A DNA stretch of 20,230 nt from positions 1 to 20,230 of the forward strand of contig CAMNNS010000011.1 in NCBI GenBank assembly GCA_946545765.1, written 5' to 3'. Each line of letters starts with the position of its first letter. Positions within the stretch are counted from its first letter, which is position 1. The notes under the pieces are model-generated. The model searched no databases, was not told the DNA's origin, and saw only the letters and a program-made list of their open reading frames with translations. Positions 17,668 through 20,230 of this stretch are shown here, piece after piece. The DNA is from an uncultured Bacteroidales bacterium. Its GTDB lineage: Bacteria > Bacteroidota > Bacteroidia > Bacteroidales > UBA932. The position numbers were made by a program, and so were the translations under genes.

Positions 17668-18264
17668 CTAATCTATATCACAGACATGCCCATATTTTTG
17701 CAAATAATAAGAAGAGACATTTTCTATATTCTTGTTAGTAATAAATATATCGTCTATACTCCCATTTCCACTAACAAAATATATTAAACTCTCCAATTCT
17801 TTAATCGGAGCATAACTAATACATTCTATATCATACGGAATAATAATTCTTTTAGGGTTCGCTCCAAGACGAGCTTGTAAATCCCGTTTTCTAAACTGAG
17901 GTGCCACTATAACTATTACATCATCATTCTCTTGCTGATAATGAAATATCATATCCAACTCCCTATCTAAACAAGCATCGCAAGGATGAGGAGGAATAAA
18001 TAGACCTATGCTTCTCCTATTTTTAATTTCATCAAAAATCCCCAAGCCATCTAATTCAGTACTTAAAGCTAATGTTCCAATGGTTGCTTGAGATTGCATA
18101 CTTGACGTTAATGCATCTAAATACATTATAGCATCTGCCCTATAGCTATGTATTATTTGCCTATTCTCCCTATGTGTTTTTATCAGCATAAAACATAGGA
18201 AAAAGTTTAATGCAAGCAAACAAAGTATTATAATTTTATTTAAGTTTAATTTTGGTAATGACAT
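17668..18264 (-). CDS. Membrane-anchored CxxC protein, thioredoxin-like
   Basis: A 198-aa protein with an uncleaved N-terminal helix (about 10-28) placing the rest in the periplasm. After a linker, a strand-like segment IGLFIPPHPCDACLDREL carries CDAC at 95-98, followed by a helix and then VIVIVAP and RIIIPYD strands. This order (strand, CxxC, helix, strand) fits a thioredoxin-like fold, but the protein is short and no cis-Pro motif is obvious, so the fold is an inference. Comparable small CxxC proteins occur beside 6-bladed beta-propeller lipoproteins in Bacteroidota. It begins 23 bases after the propeller stop, consistent with cotranscription. Possible roles are thiol-disulfide exchange with the Cys-rich peptides upstream, or a redox sensor. 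Function not established. Confidence 0.7.
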   Translation of the reverse strand: MSLPKLNLNKIIILCLLALNFFLCFMLIKTHRENRQIIHSYRADAIMYLDALTSSMQSQATIGTLALSTELDGLGIFDEIKNRRSIGLFIPPHPCDACLDRELDMIFHYQQENDDVIVIVAPQFRKRDLQARLGANPKRIIIPYDIECISYAPIKELESLIYFVSGNGSIDDIFITNKNIENVSSYYLQKYGHVCDID

Positions 18265-18287
18265 AATTATTTTGCTCTTTAATATCC

Positions 18288-18394
18288 TTAATTTGTAAAT
18301 AGTTCTCGTTTTAAATTAATCTTTACTATAACATAATTGCTCTCATCTGTAACTCCCTCTAAAACATCTGGATTTACAGCATAACGGTTTAGTT
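18288..18394 (-). repeat. Donor-like copy of a 107-bp duplicated segment
   Basis: The last 107 bases of the intact propeller gene, ending with its stop codon, match 19752-19858 without gaps. I count 9 mismatches, about 92% identity. The match ends exactly at the stop on one side and abruptly inside the coding sequence on the other. Confidence 0.9.
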
Positions 18395-19433
18395 GCTCCT
18401 TTAATTTCTCCACTAAATGAGGGAAAACCAAAAAGTATAAACTCTCTTCTTTAGCATCTTTAAGCCCACCAGCAAGAGGAGCCGCAGTGAAATCCCCTAC
18501 ATCAGACCAGTGCCAAATGTTGTTATAATTCAAACCATAAACACAAGTAGACAGCTTGCCTTTTCTATGTATAAACAAACCTATCATTTCACATTTTGAG
18601 GTTTTTAAAAACTTAAAAATGTTCGCATGATCATATTGTTGAGAATATTCAAAAGCCTCAATAGGATTATCATAATTATAAAAATCTTTAGGTAATGAAT
18701 ATTTCCCAAAATCAAAAAGATACTGTACACCAAGCTCGCCATTCTCATACTTTAAAAGATGGGGCTCTTCTGTATCTGTTATAAAAACGGTGTTTTGATA
18801 AGAGGAAAAAACATCGGGATAAGTTCCTGGAAGTCTTTTCATATTTTTCTCCTCAACCAAATACTCTCTACTTATTGTGGTATCTTTTCCTATGTATAAC
18901 AACCTACCATCAGGAGATGCCCAACCAAAACCAAAATAGGTTAAATATCCATCTGAAAGATAATAAGAATTCTCCCCTATCCTAGGCAACAATCTCTCTT
19001 CTATAAACTCTCCAGAAGGGGTGTATTTAATAACTTTATCATCATCCCAGGAAAAGACTATAACCGTATCTTTTAAAAGCTGAAAACCAGTTATTCCAAG
19101 ATATTCTCCTGGACCACGTCCTCTATTACCTATACGATTCAAAAATTTACCATCTAAATCATATCGGAAAATATTTCTCGCCATCACATTATCTACTATA
19201 TAATAACTATCATCGCCAACATAAAGCAAAGGGTTATAACCTACCACATTAATAGAATCTGTCTCTAATGCAACATACTCCACACTCTCGATAAGATTTG
19301 TAAAGGTGTCTATCGAGTTTTTAAACTCAACCTTTATCCGGGAATTATCGGTAGAGTTATTGTTAGAACTACAAGATATAAGAATAGTGAGGGCTAAGAT
19401 GAAATAGAAACTTGTAAATAAACTGGTTCTCAT
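18288..19433 (-). CDS. 6-bladed beta-propeller lipoprotein
   Basis: A 381-aa lipoprotein of the Bacteroidota 6-bladed beta-propeller family (NHL/DUF5128-like). The signal sequence ends LILIS-type at ILISC, so Cys21 is lipidated and a Ser/Asn-rich linker follows. Family hallmarks are the early VEYVALETDS segment, repeated Tyr/Asp-rich blades such as NIFRYDLDGKFLNRIGNRGRGPGEYLG, and VIKYTPSGEFIEERLLP. Propellers of this kind are usually binding or scaffold domains rather than enzymes. It sits 17 bases after a small secreted 4-Cys peptide gene and 23 bases before the CxxC protein gene, so the three are probably one operon. Its 3' end is duplicated as a remnant 1.46 kb away. The partner or ligand is unknown. 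Confidence 0.85.
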   Translation of the reverse strand: MRTSLFTSFYFILALTILISCSSNNNSTDNSRIKVEFKNSIDTFTNLIESVEYVALETDSINVVGYNPLLYVGDDSYYIVDNVMARNIFRYDLDGKFLNRIGNRGRGPGEYLGITGFQLLKDTVIVFSWDDDKVIKYTPSGEFIEERLLPRIGENSYYLSDGYLTYFGFGWASPDGRLLYIGKDTTISREYLVEEKNMKRLPGTYPDVFSSYQNTVFITDTEEPHLLKYENGELGVQYLFDFGKYSLPKDFYNYDNPIEAFEYSQQYDHANIFKFLKTSKCEMIGLFIHRKGKLSTCVYGLNYNNIWHWSDVGDFTAAPLAGGLKDAKEESLYFLVFPHLVEKLKEQLNRYAVNPDVLEGVTDESNYVIVKINLKRELFTN

Positions 19434-19450
19434 ATTTTTCTCTTATTGCA

Positions 19451-19738
19451 TTAATTGTGATTTTTGCTTGTACTACTATTTTCTTTTGTTAACTGTAATA
19501 AACCACACCTTGAATGATAACACAGCCCCTTATCTGTTTCAAAAAGAGCACAAACAGCATGATACCAACCTTCTCGTATAGATGGACAATCTTTACCTAA
19601 GTGATGATGCTGATAGACTTTCGTTCGAATAGTAACATAATCTGTATTTTGTAAATTTGCATAAGCAACATGTAGAGTCAAAACGTTTATTGCTAAAACT
19701 GCAATAACCCCTAATATTTTTAAATATACCTTTTTCAT
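19451..19738 (-). CDS. Small secreted 4-Cys peptide A
   Basis: A 95-aa protein with a clear signal peptide: MKK start, hydrophobic core ILGVIAVLAINVLTL, and probable cleavage after AYA (Ala27). The mature part has His46, Cys51, His60, Cys63, Cys73 and Cys78 in the arrangement H-x4-C-P-x-I-x5-H-x2-C-x9-C-x2-S-x-C-G, shared with peptide B. No enzyme domain is recognised. The MKK..LGVIAVLAI..NV start recalls short NVEALA-type peptides that neighbour propeller genes in Bacteroidota, but the NVEALA motif itself is absent. I take the ATG at 19738; the TTG at 19744 would add two residues. It lies 17 bases upstream of the propeller gene. Metal-binding or disulfide-bonded peptide are both possible; function unknown. 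Confidence 0.72.
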   Translation of the reverse strand: MKKVYLKILGVIAVLAINVLTLHVAYANLQNTDYVTIRTKVYQHHHLGKDCPSIREGWYHAVCALFETDKGLCYHSRCGLLQLTKENSSTSKNHN

Positions 19739-19751
19739 AATCAATTAAATT

Positions 19752-19858
19752 TTAATTTGTAAATAATTCCTGTTTTAAATTAATCTTTACTATAATGTAA
19801 TTACTCTCATCTGTAACTCCCTCTAAAACATCAGGATTTACAACATAATGGTTTAGTT
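19752..19858 (-). pseudogene. 3' remnant of a second beta-propeller gene
   Basis: On the minus strand this segment encodes NHYVVNPDVLEG then VTDESNYIIVKINLKQELFTN and a stop, matching the last 33 residues of the intact propeller (which has R, A, V and R at the four changed places). It is gapless over 107 bases with about 9 differences, mostly transitions. No upstream part of the gene remains: the homology breaks off at the end of peptide B, whose stop codon lies inside the remnant in another frame. The reading frame is undamaged but has no start, so it is a truncated leftover. The likely history is a duplicated peptide-plus-propeller cassette that lost most of one propeller by deletion. Confidence 0.88.
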
Positions 19859-20146
19859 ATTTTGTGAAGGAAGAGTTATATCCATTATTCCGCATTCACT
19901 ATATGAGCATCTAAAAAGTTCTGACATTTTTTTAGTTCTACAAGTTGGATGTGCCCTCTTAGGAATCTCTGGACACTGATCAATCTGATGTACAACATGA
20001 CCAAGTGGCATGAATTCTGGTCCATCTGTGCTTTTATCCCTCGAATCCTTAACAACATCTGGATTTGCAATTAAAGTACTAATAGTACATAAATTTAGAG
20101 CAATAAGAACTATTGCACAAGCCATTTTTGATAATAACTTTTTCAT
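19853..20146 (-). CDS. Small secreted 4-Cys peptide B
   Basis: A 97-aa paralogue-like partner of peptide A. The signal peptide (MKKLLSKMACAIVLIALNL) probably ends after Ala27, followed by Asn28, exactly as in peptide A. The mature part has His53, Cys58, His66, Cys69, Cys80 and Cys85: H-x4-C-P-x-I-x4-H-x2-C-x10-C-x2-S-x-C-G. The distance from first to last Cys is 27 residues in both peptides. Outside the motif and signal peptide the two have little similarity, so they are old relatives rather than a recent copy. Its TAA stop (19853-19855) lies within the propeller remnant, so the last residue or so may have been set by that fusion. The ATG at 20146 is unambiguous. Function unknown. Confidence 0.7.
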   Translation of the reverse strand: MKKLLSKMACAIVLIALNLCTISTLIANPDVVKDSRDKSTDGPEFMPLGHVVHQIDQCPEIPKRAHPTCRTKKMSELFRCSYSECGIMDITLPSQNN

Positions 20147-20176
20147 AGTGTGTAAATTTAATAATTAATAATAAGT

Positions 20177-20215
20177 AAAAAAATAGCTTGACCAAACAAA
20201 AATGTTTGAGCCAAG
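20177..20215 (-). terminator. Hairpin with T-tail upstream of peptide B
   Basis: In the minus direction the sequence folds into a stem of about 11 pairs: CTTG pairs with CAAG (20212-20215 with 20187-20190), then G-C, then CAAACA with TGTTTG, with a mismatch, one bulge and an A/T loop. CTA and a run of seven T follow (complement of 20177-20183). It is a good intrinsic terminator for a minus-strand gene beyond the right edge. As the hairpin ends 30 bases before the ATG of peptide B, it could instead act as an attenuator in that gene's leader. Confidence 0.65.
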
Positions 20216-20230
20216 TTTGCTGTATAATCT

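Noticed and set aside
19752..19858. Remnant as a regulatory repeat or attachment site
   Set aside because: The pattern of the match, in frame with the propeller C-terminus and ending at its stop codon, is explained by a truncated gene copy; no integrase is present.
19885..20070. Second minus-strand frame overlapping peptide B
   Set aside because: It is out of frame within peptide B, has no signal peptide and no motif, while the longer frame has a signal peptide and the shared Cys motif.

Overview
The window looks like a piece of a low-GC Bacteroidota chromosome, most likely Bacteroidales. The evidence is the gene families present: a lipoprotein FKBP, a long agmatinase-family protein, a LuxC-like acyl-CoA reductase beside an IS1096/pRiA4b ORF-3-like protein, a 6-bladed beta-propeller lipoprotein, and a RecQ with a long C-terminal tail. 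Several promoter-like sites match the Bacteroidota consensus TTTG-N19-TAnnTTTG, and Shine-Dalgarno sequences are mostly absent. No rRNA, tRNA, CRISPR array or insertion sequence was recognised.

Left part (1-8687), mostly housekeeping. An outward-facing promoter lies at the left edge. It is followed by a minus-strand FKBP isomerase lipoprotein with a good terminator, then a minus-strand pair of kdsD (arabinose-5-phosphate isomerase) and an agmatinase-family gene. recQ is divergent on the plus strand and converges on a minus-strand three-gene unit: acyl-CoA reductase, IS1096/pRiA4b ORF-3-like protein, miaA. A plus-strand YigZ/IMPACT gene diverges from that unit across only 39 bp, where two near-consensus promoters overlap.

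Right part (8762-20146), accessory, all on the minus strand. Read in the direction of transcription it runs: a small secreted 4-Cys peptide; a 107-bp remnant of a beta-propeller gene; a second small secreted 4-Cys peptide; an intact 6-bladed beta-propeller lipoprotein; a membrane-anchored CxxC (thioredoxin-like) protein; then a complete tripartite efflux set of TolC, periplasmic adaptor and two different RND permeases. The last four genes are packed with gaps of 4 and 2 bp and an 8-bp overlap. A T-tailed hairpin at the right edge separates the block from whatever lies further right.

The part most worth a second look is 17.6-20.2 kb. The two short peptides share a signal-peptide length and a His/Cys motif, H-x4-C-P-x-I-x(4,5)-H-x2-C-x(9,10)-C-x2-S-x-C-G. 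The propeller remnant suggests that a peptide-plus-propeller cassette was duplicated and one copy then decayed. A working hypothesis, which is inference, is an envelope system in which a Cys-rich secreted peptide, a surface or periplasmic propeller lipoprotein and a CxxC protein act together, possibly with the adjacent efflux pump as exporter.
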